From the NCBI GenBank assembly GCA_036406615.1, contig DASXAQ010000031.1:1-15378 (forward strand): a stretch of DNA of 15,378 bases, given 5' to 3'. This document shows, one piece after another, positions 1 to 6,877 of the stretch. Source of the DNA: DASXAQ01 sp036406615. Lineage in GTDB: Bacteria; Actinomycetota; UBA4738. The notes below the pieces were generated by a model. It saw only the letters and a program-made list of their open reading frames with translations. It was not told the origin of the DNA and ran no database searches. The position numbers were made by a program, and so were the translations under genes. Within the stretch, counting starts at the first letter, position 1. The number at the start of each line of letters is the position of its first letter.

Positions 1-1268
1 GCCTGCTCGAGTCCGACGGCTACGCCCCGGTGGCCGACGCCGGCGACGCCGAGGTGGTCGTGCTGAACACGTGCGCCGTGCGCGAGAACGCGGACAACCG
101 CCTCTACGGGACGCTCGGGCACCTCAAGCCGGCGAAGGACCGCAACCCGCGGCTTCGCATCGTGGTCGCCGGCTGCCTGGCGCAGAAGGACCGCGGCGAC
201 ATCCAGCGGCGCGCCCCCTGGGTCGACGTGGTCGTCGGCACGCACGCGCTGCCCGGCCTGCTGGACCTGATCCGGCGCTCCCGCGAGGACGGCCCGCAGA
301 TGGACGTCGGGGAGTACACGGAGGTGTTCCCGAGCGCCCTGCCGGCCCGGCGCGAGTCCCGGCACCACGCGTGGGTGTCGGTGAGCGTCGGCTGCGACAA
401 CCGCTGCACGTTCTGCATCGTCCCGCTGGTGCGCGGCCCGCAGCGCTCTCGTTCGCTCGGCGACGTCGTGGCCGAGGTGCAGGGCCTGGCGGAGCGGGGT
501 GTGGTCGAAGTGACCCTGCTGGGGCAGAACGTGAACACGTACGGACGTGACCTGACCGTCCCGGGATCGAGCCGTCGCTCGCGGTTCGCCGACCTGCTTC
601 GCGCCGTCGCTTCGGTCGACGGGATCCGCCGGATCCGGTTCACCAGCCCGCACCCGCACGACTTCACCGACGACGTGATCGCGGCCATGGCCGAGTGCGA
701 GCCGGTCTGCGAGCACATCCACTTCCCGATGCAGTCGGGGTCGGACCGCGTGTTGCGCGCGATGCGGCGCTCCTACCGCGGCGACCGGTACCTGGCCTGG
801 CTCGAACGGATCCGCGACGGCGTCCCCGGCGTGGCGGTGACCACCGACATCATCGTCGGGTTCCCCGGGGAGACCGAAGGGGACTTCGAGCGGACGCTGG
901 ACGTCGTCCGGGCGGCCCGCTTCGATGCCGCGTTCACGTTCCAGTACTCTCCACGCCCGGGCACCGCGGCGGCATCCTTCGACGAACAGGTGCCGAAAGC
1001 CGTTGTGCAGGAACGGTTCGACCGACTCGTGGCCGTGCAGGAGGACGTCTCGCTCCAGCGCAACCGGGAGCTCGTCGGCCGGTCCGTGGAGCTGCTGATC
1101 GAAGGCGAGGGGCGCAAGGGCAACCTGAAGGGGCGCACGCGAACGAACAAGCTCGTGCACGTCGCGGGCGACCGCTCGCCCGGGTCGTTCGCTCAGGCGA
1201 CGATCACCGCGGCGCACCCCCACCACCTGGACGCCGCGCTGGAGCCGGAGCCGGCTCGGTCCGCATGA
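1..1268 (+). CDS. miaB: tRNA-2-methylthio-N6-dimethylallyladenosine synthase MiaB (5' end cut off)
   Basis: MiaB is a radical-SAM methylthiotransferase that turns i6A37 into ms2i6A37 in tRNAs reading UNN codons. The reading frame is open from base 3 with no start codon, so the gene begins before the window. The N-terminal UPF0004 domain is present from its middle: the cluster cysteines in NTCAVREN (codon at 72) and VAGCLAQ are visible, while the first one (normally in a YGCQMN-like motif) is missing with the lost end. The radical-SAM motif GCDNRCTFCIVP has its three cysteines at 393, 405 and 414 (CX3CX2C). A C-terminal TRAM domain (about codons 345-400 of the visible part) ends the protein. 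The stop overlaps the miaA start as ATGA, suggesting translational coupling. Its neighbour miaA makes its substrate, which favours MiaB over the relatives RimO and MtaB. Confidence 0.96.
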   Translation, partial: LLESDGYAPVADAGDAEVVVLNTCAVRENADNRLYGTLGHLKPAKDRNPRLRIVVAGCLAQKDRGDIQRRAPWVDVVVGTHALPGLLDLIRRSREDGPQMDVGEYTEVFPSALPARRESRHHAWVSVSVGCDNRCTFCIVPLVRGPQRSRSLGDVVAEVQGLAERGVVEVTLLGQNVNTYGRDLTVPGSSRRSRFADLLRAVASVDGIRRIRFTSPHPHDFTDDVIAAMAECEPVCEHIHFPMQSGSDRVLRAMRRSYRGDRYLAWLERIRDGVPGVAVTTDIIVGFPGETEGDFERTLDVVRAARFDAAFTFQYSPRPGTAAASFDEQVPKAVVQERFDRLVAVQEDVSLQRNRELVGRSVELLIEGEGRKGNLKGRTRTNKLVHVAGDRSPGSFAQATITAAHPHHLDAALEPEPARSA

Positions 1269-2215
1269 GCACGCCGGCGCCGTTCGTCCTGGTCGGGCCC
1301 ACCGCGTCGGGCAAGACCGAGGCGGCCATCCCGCTCGCGATCGCGCTCGGCGCGGAGATCGTGAGCGCCGACTCCATGCTGGTGTATCGCGGCATGGACG
1401 TGGGCACCGCCAAACCGACGCCGGAGCAGCGGGCTCAGGTCCCCCATCACGTCATCGACGTCGCCGACCCGTCGGAGCCGTTCTCCGTGGCCCGCTATCA
1501 GGCGCTGGCCGGCGCCGCGATGCGCGACGTCGCGGCCCGCGGCCGCCCCGTCCTGCTGGTGGGGGGGACGGGCCTGTACGTGCGCGCGGCGGTCGACGGG
1601 TTGGCGTTCCCCGGAACCGAGCCCCGCACGCGTGCGCTGCTGGAGGCCGAAGCCGCCGGCCTCGGAGCCGCGGCGCTCCACCGGCGCCTGGCGGGGTTCG
1701 ATCCCGATGCTGCGGCCCGCATGGAGCCGTCCAACGAGCGGCGCATCGTGCGCGCGCTGGAGGTCGCCGCGATCACGGGGCGGCCGTTCTCGGCGTTCGC
1801 GCTGGACTGGGAGCGGTATCCGCCCGAGGCGGGGACCATCGCCGGCCTGGACGTTCCGCGTCCGATCCTGCACCGGCGGATCGAGGCGCGCGTCGAGGGC
1901 ATGATCGAGGGGTTGCTGGCCGAGACCGATGTGCTGGCGCGCCGTGGGTTCGAACGGTTCCTCACCGCAACGCAGGCGATCGGCTACGCTGAGGCGGCCG
2001 CCTGCCTGCGGGGATCGATCTCCCGCGAGCAGGCCGCCGCGGCGACCGTGCGGCGGACGAAGGCGCTGGCGCGCCGCCAGATGGCGTGGTTCCGGCGGGA
2101 CCCACGCATCCGGTGGTTCCCGGCGGGCGAGGACGGCGCCGCGGGCATCGTTCCCGACGTCGAGCGCTGGTTCCGCTCGGCATCGCGGGATGACCGACGA
2201 AAGGTGAGCGCGTGA
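1265..2215 (+). CDS. miaA: tRNA dimethylallyltransferase MiaA
   Basis: MiaA transfers a dimethylallyl group from DMAPP to N6 of A37 in tRNAs reading UNN codons, giving the substrate of MiaB encoded just upstream. The 316-residue protein has the normal family length. The P-loop GPTASGKT lies at residues 11-18, followed by DSMLVYRGMDVGTAKPT (substrate-binding region), GGTGLYVRA, and the C-terminal signature ATQAIGYAEAA plus RRTKALARRQMAWFRRD. The start ATG shares four bases with the miaB stop (ATGA). An in-frame extension further upstream lies wholly inside miaB and is not used here. No clear Shine-Dalgarno sequence is seen, which fits coupled translation. Confidence 0.97.
   Translation: MSTPAPFVLVGPTASGKTEAAIPLAIALGAEIVSADSMLVYRGMDVGTAKPTPEQRAQVPHHVIDVADPSEPFSVARYQALAGAAMRDVAARGRPVLLVGGTGLYVRAAVDGLAFPGTEPRTRALLEAEAAGLGAAALHRRLAGFDPDAAARMEPSNERRIVRALEVAAITGRPFSAFALDWERYPPEAGTIAGLDVPRPILHRRIEARVEGMIEGLLAETDVLARRGFERFLTATQAIGYAEAAACLRGSISREQAAAATVRRTKALARRQMAWFRRDPRIRWFPAGEDGAAGIVPDVERWFRSASRDDRRKVSA
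2201..2207 (+). promoter_or_regulatory. Ribosome binding site of dapF
   Basis: AAGGTGA lies inside the end of miaA, 7 bases before ATG at 2215 and 4 bases before GTG at 2212. The spacing favours the ATG, which overlaps the miaA stop by one base (TGATG). Confidence 0.6.
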
Positions 2216-3156
2216 TGCGGTTCGAGAAGTACCACGGCACGGGCAACGACTTCGTGTTCGTCGAGGACCTCGACGCCGAACTCGACCTCGACCCGTCGCT
2301 GGTCGTGGCCGTGTGCGATCGCCACCGCGGCGTCGGCGCCGACGGCCTCATCCGCATCGTGCGCGGCGACGTCTGGGACGCGGGAGCCGGCCACGGCACC
2401 GACCCGGCGTTCCGCGGCGGCGAGTTCTTCATGGACCACTACAACGCCGACGGCCTGACCGCGGAGATGTGCGGCAACGGGATCCGGTGCCTGGCGAAGT
2501 TCGTCCGCGAGCGCGGGCTCACGGATCGATCGGAGATCGTCGTGGGCACTCGCGCGGGCGAGCGGCGCCTGGCCCTCGACGTCCGCGACGGCGTCGTTCG
2601 CCGCGTCACGGTCGACATGGGAGCGCCGGCGTTCGAACGTAAGGCGATCCCGATGACGGGCGAACCGACCGACACGTTCGAGCTGCAGCCGCTCGAAGCT
2701 GCCGGGCGCACGTACACGGCAACGGCCCTGTCCATGGGGAACCCGCACTGCGTGCTGTTCCTCGAACCCGGCGAGGACCTCGCCGGCTACGACGTCGCCG
2801 GCGTGGGCCGGACGATCGAGCTGCGCGATGACCTGTTCCCGTCGAAGGTGAACGTCGAGTTCGTTCAGGTGGTGGACGACGGGCGGATCCGCATGCGGGT
2901 GTGGGAGCGCGGCGTCGGGGAGACGATGGCCTGCGGGACCGGCGCCTGTGCGGCGGCGGCGGCCTGCGCCGCCTCGGGGCGAACCGGGCGGCGCGTGCGC
3001 GTGGACATCCCCGGCGGGCGCCTCGACATCGACTGGCGCGACGACGACCGCGTCGACATGACGGGGCCGGCCACGTTCGTCTTCGCCGGCGAGCTCAGCC
3101 CCGGGTGGGCCCGGGACGCCGGCGTTCGGCTGCCGGCGAAGGCAGGCTCGCGATGA
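2215..3156 (+). CDS. dapF: Diaminopimelate epimerase DapF
   Basis: DapF is a PLP-independent cytoplasmic racemase that converts LL-diaminopimelate to meso-diaminopimelate, the precursor of lysine and of DAP-type peptidoglycan. Both catalytic cysteines are present: Cys86 in NADGLTAEMCGNGIRC and Cys240 in GVGETMACGTGAC. The N-terminal FEKYHGTGNDFVFVED motif is canonical. At 313 residues it is longer than the usual 270-280; a glycine-rich stretch at about residues 50-72, just before the first active-site motif, accounts for part of this. Start choice: ATG 2215 has better spacing to AAGGTGA than the adjacent GTG 2212, which would add one residue. The gene overlaps miaA at its start and the aminotransferase at its end (ATGA at 3153). 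The next gene probably makes its substrate. Confidence 0.96.
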   Translation: MRFEKYHGTGNDFVFVEDLDAELDLDPSLVVAVCDRHRGVGADGLIRIVRGDVWDAGAGHGTDPAFRGGEFFMDHYNADGLTAEMCGNGIRCLAKFVRERGLTDRSEIVVGTRAGERRLALDVRDGVVRRVTVDMGAPAFERKAIPMTGEPTDTFELQPLEAAGRTYTATALSMGNPHCVLFLEPGEDLAGYDVAGVGRTIELRDDLFPSKVNVEFVQVVDDGRIRMRVWERGVGETMACGTGACAAAAACAASGRTGRRVRVDIPGGRLDIDWRDDDRVDMTGPATFVFAGELSPGWARDAGVRLPAKAGSR

Positions 3157-4307
3157 AGCCGGCCAAGCGGATCGAGAGCCTGCCGCCGTACCTGTTCGCG
3201 GAGCTCGACAAGCGCGTCGCGGCCAAGCGCGCCACCGGGGCCGACGTGATCTCGCTCGGCGTGGGCGATCCCGACCTTCCGACGCCCGCCCATGTGGTCG
3301 CGGCGATGCAGGAGGCGGCCGCCGACCCCGCCACCCACCAGTACCCCTCGTACTACGGGATGCCGGAGCTTCGTCGCGCGATCGCCGGCTGGTACGGGAC
3401 CCGGTTCGGCGTGGACCTCGATCCCGACACCGAGGTGCTGCCGCTGATCGGCTCGAAGGAGGGCATCGGGCACCTGGCGGTGGCCTTCGTCGATCCCGGG
3501 GACGAGGCGCTGGTCGCCGACCCGGGCTATCCGGTGTACGGCATCGGGACGCGCCTGGCCGGCGGCGAGCCGGTCTCGATTCCCCTCACCGCGGAGCGGC
3601 GGTTCCTGCCGGACTGGGACTCGCTTCGGCCCACCGATCGAACGAAGGTCGTGTGGCTCGGGTACCCGAGCAACCCGACGGCCGCGGTGGCCGATGCCGC
3701 GACGTTCGAACGCGCCGTCGACTTCGCCCGCGCGCACGACCTGCTGCTGTGCCACGACGCGGCGTACACCGAGATCACGTTCGACGGCTACGTCGCGCCG
3801 AGCGCGCTGCAGATCCCCGGCGCGAAGGACGTCGCCGTGGAGTTCGGCTCGCTTTCCAAGACGTACAACATGACGGGGTGGCGCGTCGGCTACGTCGTCG
3901 GCAACGCCCAGGCGGTGGACGCGCTCGGCACGGTGAAGACGAACCTCGACTCGGGCATCTTCAACGGCGTCCAGCGCGCCGCGATCGCCGCGCTGACCGG
4001 CCCGCAGGACCACGTGGAGCAGATGCGCGCCGTGTACCAGAAGCGTCGCGACGTCGTGATCGCGGCGCTGCGCGAGGTGGGCATCGAGCTGGAGCCGCCG
4101 CTCGGTTCGATCTACGTCTGGGTGCCGACGCCATCGGGGCGAAGCGCCGTCGACTTCGCCGCCGAGCTGCTGGACGAGGCGGCGATCGTCGTGGCGCCCG
4201 GCACCGGATACGGCCCGCACGGCGAGGGCTACATCCGGATCTCGCTGTCGGTCCCGGACGCACGCCTGCAGGAGGCGATGGACCGCCTCCGCTCGCGGTT
4301 CGGGTAG
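3153..4307 (+). CDS. dapL: LL-diaminopimelate aminotransferase (DapL type), class I/II PLP aminotransferase
   Basis: This 384-residue fold-type I PLP enzyme carries the Schiff-base lysine at residue 236 in SLSKTYNMTGWRVGYVVG, a stretch typical of DapL-like enzymes of the archaeal/MTH52 kind. It also has GSKEGIGHL, DPGYPVYGIG and YPSNPTAAV (cofactor and substrate pocket). DapL makes LL-DAP directly from tetrahydrodipicolinate and glutamate, skipping the succinylase or acetylase steps. Assignment to this reaction is an inference from the sequence signature and from the direct overlap with dapF (ATGA at 3153), whose substrate is LL-DAP. A general aspartate/alanine-type aminotransferase remains possible. 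The start is fixed by the overlap; the in-frame upstream extension lies within dapF. Confidence 0.8.
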   Translation: MKPAKRIESLPPYLFAELDKRVAAKRATGADVISLGVGDPDLPTPAHVVAAMQEAAADPATHQYPSYYGMPELRRAIAGWYGTRFGVDLDPDTEVLPLIGSKEGIGHLAVAFVDPGDEALVADPGYPVYGIGTRLAGGEPVSIPLTAERRFLPDWDSLRPTDRTKVVWLGYPSNPTAAVADAATFERAVDFARAHDLLLCHDAAYTEITFDGYVAPSALQIPGAKDVAVEFGSLSKTYNMTGWRVGYVVGNAQAVDALGTVKTNLDSGIFNGVQRAAIAALTGPQDHVEQMRAVYQKRRDVVIAALREVGIELEPPLGSIYVWVPTPSGRSAVDFAAELLDEAAIVVAPGTGYGPHGEGYIRISLSVPDARLQEAMDRLRSRFG

Positions 4308-4319
4308 GCGAAGCCCCGC

Positions 4320-5684
4320 ATGCCGGAATCCCCGTCGAATCGCGCCGGTTCCCGGACCCGGGATCGCGGCCGCGGACGTGCGCCGCTGATCGGCTCCGAG
4401 TCGCCCCTGTCGGCGACGTGGCGCCCGGCCATCTCGGAACGCGCCGTCGTGGTCGGGCTCACGCGAGGCGGCGACGAGGAGACGCTCGACGAGCTGGCCG
4501 CCCTGGCGCGGGCTGCGGGCGCGGAGCCGGTGGCGCGCGTCGTCCAGCAGCGTGGCGCGCCGGACGCGGCGACGTTCGTCGGCAAGGGCAAGGTCGGTGA
4601 GATCCACGACACGATCCACGCGACCCACGCCGAGACCGTGATCTTCGACGACGAGCTGACGCCGGGGCAGCTTCGAAACCTCGAGGAGCGCTTCCGCGTG
4701 AAGGTAGTGGACCGCACGGCGTTGATCCTGGACATCTTCGCACTGCACGCGCGCTCAGGAGAGGGCAAGGCGCAGGTGGAGCTGGCGCAGCTGAACTACC
4801 TGCTGCCCCGGCTGCGAGGCTGGGGCGAATCCATGTCGCGGCTGGGCGGCGGGATCGGCACGCGCGGTCCCGGCGAGACGAAGATCGAGGTGGACCGCCA
4901 GCACATCCGCCGGCGTATCACGAAGCTCCGTCGCGACATCAAGGACCTCGGCCGTACGCGCGAGGTCAAGCGTGCCGGGCGCGAGCGCTCGGGCATCGCG
5001 CAGGTGGCGCTGGCCGGCTACACGAACGCCGGCAAGTCGACGCTGATGAACGCGCTGACCGATGCGGGTGCGCTGGTGGCCGACCAGCCGTTCGCGACGC
5101 TGGATCCCACGACGCGCCGGCTCACGCTGCCCGGCGGACGGACGGTGACGCTGTCCGACACGGTCGGGTTCGTTCGAAAGCTGCCGCACGACCTGGTGGA
5201 GGCGTTCAAGTCGACGTTGGAGGAGGTCGCGCGCGCGGACCTGATCCTGCACGTGGCCGACGCGTCGGTGCAGGACATCGCCGGGCAGATCGCGGCGGTG
5301 CGCGAGGTCCTGGGTGAGATCGGCGCCGCAACGGTCCCCGAGGTGCTGGCGCTCAACAAGTGGGACGCACTGGACGAGGTGCATCGCGGGCGGCTTGCGC
5401 GCCGGTACCCGGATGCCGTGCCGGTTTCGGCGCTCACGGGGGAAGGCGTCGAGGCGCTGGCGGAGCGACTGTCCGAAGCCGTTCCGCGTCCGCCCGTGGA
5501 GGTCGTGCTGCTCGTCCCGTTCGAGCGGCCCGACGTCGTGCCTCGCCTGTACCGCGAGGAGGAGGTGCTGTCGGCCGACGCCGACGAACAGGGCACCACG
5601 GTGCGCGCGCGAGTGTCCGAGCGCGGCCTGTCGTGGGTGGCACCGTTCGTCGTGGCGCCGGCCGTCCGCCGCGCCCGCGCGTAA
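4320..5684 (+). CDS. hflX: Ribosome-associated GTPase HflX
   Basis: HflX is a GTPase that binds the 50S subunit and splits stalled or stress-arrested ribosomes. The 454-residue protein has the HflX N-terminal domain (about 40-210, including FVGKGKVGEI, VIFDDELTPGQLRNLE and the glycine-rich LGGGIGTRGPGETKIEVDR), then a G domain with G1 GYTNAGKST (233-241), G3 DTVGF (280-284) and G4 NKWD (346-349), and a short C-terminal domain. The first 35 or so residues are arginine-, serine- and proline-rich and look disordered. The start ATG lies 12 bases after the aminotransferase stop with no good ribosome-binding site, so it is the least certain part. Likely co-transcribed with the genes before it; it converges on lexA with a gap of only 24 bases and no obvious hairpin between. 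Confidence 0.95.
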   Translation: MPESPSNRAGSRTRDRGRGRAPLIGSESPLSATWRPAISERAVVVGLTRGGDEETLDELAALARAAGAEPVARVVQQRGAPDAATFVGKGKVGEIHDTIHATHAETVIFDDELTPGQLRNLEERFRVKVVDRTALILDIFALHARSGEGKAQVELAQLNYLLPRLRGWGESMSRLGGGIGTRGPGETKIEVDRQHIRRRITKLRRDIKDLGRTREVKRAGRERSGIAQVALAGYTNAGKSTLMNALTDAGALVADQPFATLDPTTRRLTLPGGRTVTLSDTVGFVRKLPHDLVEAFKSTLEEVARADLILHVADASVQDIAGQIAAVREVLGEIGAATVPEVLALNKWDALDEVHRGRLARRYPDAVPVSALTGEGVEALAERLSEAVPRPPVEVVLLVPFERPDVVPRLYREEEVLSADADEQGTTVRARVSERGLSWVAPFVVAPAVRRARA

Positions 5685-5708
5685 TCGTCGGCGACGGGTG
5701 CCGGGTGC

Positions 5709-6323
5709 TCAGAGCTTGCGGAGAACGGCCACGACGCGGCCCAGGATCCGGCCGTCGGTGAACTCGATCGGCTCCATCGTCGGGTTCTCGGGGACCAGCT
5801 GGATCCGGTCGCCCTGGCGGTGGAAGCGCTTCACGGTCGCCTCCTCCTCCGCGGGCCCGTTCACCAGCGCCGCCACGATGTCGCCCTCCTTCGCGGAGTC
5901 CTGGTTTCGAACCACGACGACGTCGCCGTCCAGGATGCCGGCCCCGACCATCGACTGGCCCTCGACGCGGAGCGCGAAGCAGTCGTCCTGGCCGGCGAAG
6001 TCCGTGGACACCGCCAGGTAGTCCTCGACGTGCTCGGCGGCCAGGACCGGCGCGCCGGCGGAGATGCGGCCGAGGACGGGAACGCTGACGGCGTCGGTGC
6101 GTGGCGCGCCGGGCCCCTGTAGCTCCATGGCCCGCGGCTTGGTCGGGTCGCGCCGCAGCAGGCCGCGGCGCTCCAGATTGGCAAGCTGCGCGTGCACGCT
6201 CGAGCTGGAGGTCAGGCCGACCGCGTCGCCGATCTCCCGCACGGTCGGGGGGTAGCCCCGCGACTGGACGGTCTCGCGGATGAAGTCCAGGATCCGGCGC
6301 TGCCTGGCCGTGACGGTGTCCAT
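5709..6323 (-). CDS. lexA: SOS repressor LexA
   Basis: LexA represses DNA-damage genes and is inactivated by self-cleavage stimulated by RecA filaments. The 204-residue protein has an N-terminal winged helix (1-66; TVREIGDAVGLTSSSSVHAQL is the recognition region) and a C-terminal S24 peptidase-like domain. The scissile bond is Ala89-Gly90 in GRISAGAP. The catalytic serine is Ser124 (EGQSMVGAG) and the general-base lysine is Lys165 (ATVKRF). All parts are intact, so it should be a working autoprotease. The start ATG at 6323 has GGGAG five bases upstream. The divergent neighbour is a LysM protein, with LexA boxes between them, so lexA is expected to repress itself and that gene, as in other Gram-positive bacteria. 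Confidence 0.98.
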   Translation of the reverse strand: MDTVTARQRRILDFIRETVQSRGYPPTVREIGDAVGLTSSSSVHAQLANLERRGLLRRDPTKPRAMELQGPGAPRTDAVSVPVLGRISAGAPVLAAEHVEDYLAVSTDFAGQDDCFALRVEGQSMVGAGILDGDVVVVRNQDSAKEGDIVAALVNGPAEEEATVKRFHRQGDRIQLVPENPTMEPIEFTDGRILGRVVAVLRKL

Positions 6324-6359
6324 GGTCGCTCCCGCTCGCTCGTCCAGATCGGTCGCCGC

Positions 6360-6388
6360 ACGCTAGCACGCGTCCCGGTTCCGATCAA
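6360..6388 (-). promoter_or_regulatory. Candidate lexA promoter
   Basis: Read on the minus strand: -35 TTGATC (6388-6383), 17-base spacer, -10 TAGCGT (6365-6360), which fits the TANNNT type used by actinobacteria. The predicted start is near 6353, giving a leader of about 30 bases with GGGAG before the ATG. The -35 overlaps the LexA box at 6385-6400, as expected for autorepression. It is a pattern match only. Confidence 0.5.
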
Positions 6389-6400
6389 ACATCTGTTCGA
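6385..6400. promoter_or_regulatory. LexA box 1 (SOS operator)
   Basis: TCAAACATCTGTTCGA matches the actinobacterial/Gram-positive SOS operator TCGAAC-N4-GTTCGA at 11 of 12 fixed positions. It overlaps the candidate lexA -35 and lies 62 bases before the lexA start, so it is the likely autoregulatory operator. Confidence 0.85.
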
Positions 6401-6408
6401 TTGCCCTC

Positions 6409-6437
6409 TTGACTTCGAACGTCCGTTCGAGCATACT
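6409..6437 (+). promoter_or_regulatory. SOS-controlled promoter of the LysM gene
   Basis: TTGACT (6409-6414), a 17-base spacer and CATACT (6432-6437) form a strong sigma-70-type promoter. LexA box 2 fills 16 of the 17 spacer bases, so bound LexA would block RNA polymerase directly. The expected start site, about 7 bases past the -10, falls on the A of the ATG at 6444, so the transcript is predicted to be leaderless. Confidence 0.75.
6415..6430. promoter_or_regulatory. LexA box 2 (SOS operator)
   Basis: TCGAACGTCCGTTCGA is a perfect match to TCGAAC-N4-GTTCGA. It is centred 30 bases from box 1, about three helical turns, and sits inside the promoter spacer of the LysM gene. Confidence 0.93.
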
Positions 6438-6443
6438 GCCGCG

Positions 6444-6803
6444 ATGGACCGAACGCGCGTTCGAACCGGACACCGCCCGGCTCCGCGCCGCCCCGCTGGG
6501 CTCCATCGCGGGCCCAGCCGGGGCCTTCGGCTCGTTCGAACCGCCGGCTTGGCCCTCGGCCTCGCGCTCGCGGTGGCGGCGGTGCGCCCCGCCCTGTCGG
6601 GCGCGGGCCAGGGCCCCTCAACGCCCGTCCGGATGCAGGCGTACGTGGTCCGGCCGGGAGACACGGTCTGGTCGATCGCCGAGCGCGCGAGCGGGCCCGG
6701 GGCGGACCCGCGGCCGCTGGTCGACGAGCTGATCTCGGTCAACCACCTGAACGGCGGCGAGGTGCAGCCCGGCGAGCGCCTGCTGGTCCCGCTCGCTGCC
6801 TGA
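6444..6803 (+). CDS. LysM-domain membrane protein, probable SOS-induced cell-division inhibitor (YneA/DivS/Rv2719c-like)
   Basis: The 119-residue protein has a very basic N terminus (1-32), one hydrophobic segment at about 33-53 (signal anchor or signal peptide), and a C-terminal LysM peptidoglycan-binding domain at 66-117 (AYVVRPGDTVWSIAERA ... VNHLNGGEVQPGERLLVP). The size, layout and position divergent from lexA match Bacillus YneA, Corynebacterium DivS and Mycobacterium Rv2719c, which delay septation during the SOS response; the function is inferred from that layout. The start is set by the promoter: the predicted transcription start coincides with this ATG and there is no Shine-Dalgarno sequence, so translation of a leaderless message is likely. 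LexA boxes lie in the promoter spacer and possibly in codons 2-7. Upstream in-frame sequence is open but runs through the operators and promoter and into lexA. Confidence 0.85.
   Translation: MDRTRVRTGHRPAPRRPAGLHRGPSRGLRLVRTAGLALGLALAVAAVRPALSGAGQGPSTPVRMQAYVVRPGDTVWSIAERASGPGADPRPLVDELISVNHLNGGEVQPGERLLVPLAA
6449..6464. promoter_or_regulatory. Possible LexA box 3, inside the LysM coding sequence
   Basis: CCGAACGCGCGTTCGA differs from TCGAAC-N4-GTTCGA only at the first base, and its inner 14 bases are a perfect palindrome (6450-6463). It covers codons 2-7 of the LysM gene and is centred 34 bases from box 2. It would act as a downstream operator, but the same sequence also has to encode Arg-Thr-Arg-Val-Arg, so chance is possible. 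Confidence 0.55.
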
Positions 6804-6840
6804 CCGACGCCGGAAGCTGTCCGTGGTGCGCCCACCCTGT

Positions 6841-6870
6841 TGCCCGGCCCGCATCTTGGGCGGTACCCTT
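6841..6870 (+). promoter_or_regulatory. Candidate nrdR promoter
   Basis: TTGCCC (6841-6846), an 18-base spacer and TACCCT (6865-6870, TANNNT type). The predicted start near 6877 would place one NrdR-like box in the spacer and the other right at the start of transcription. This is a weak pattern, supported mainly by its fit to the two boxes. Confidence 0.35.
6847..6862 (+). promoter_or_regulatory. NrdR box upstream of nrdR, distal (degenerate)
   Basis: GGCCCGCATCTTGGGC keeps the central CATCTTG and the flanking inverted arms GCCC/GGGC. Its centre is exactly 31 bases from the proximal box, the spacing typical of paired NrdR boxes. On its own it would be weak; the spacing makes it credible. Confidence 0.6.
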
Positions 6871-6877
6871 GCCCGGA

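Noticed and set aside
1376..1400. DSMLVY instead of DSMQVY in MiaA as a lost key residue
   Set aside because: Functional MiaA proteins such as that of E. coli also have a hydrophobic residue at this place (DSALIY).
3704..3720. TTCGAAC-type half-sites inside coding sequence (also near 7337, 6528 and 14056) as further LexA boxes
   Set aside because: None has the second half-site at the right 4-base spacing; the motif arises from frequent Phe-Glu codons in this genome.
2865..4748. 627-codon open frame on the minus strand across dapF, the aminotransferase and hflX
   Set aside because: It is antisense to three well-supported genes, has an Arg/His/Val-heavy shadow composition and no domain; long antisense frames are expected at this GC content.
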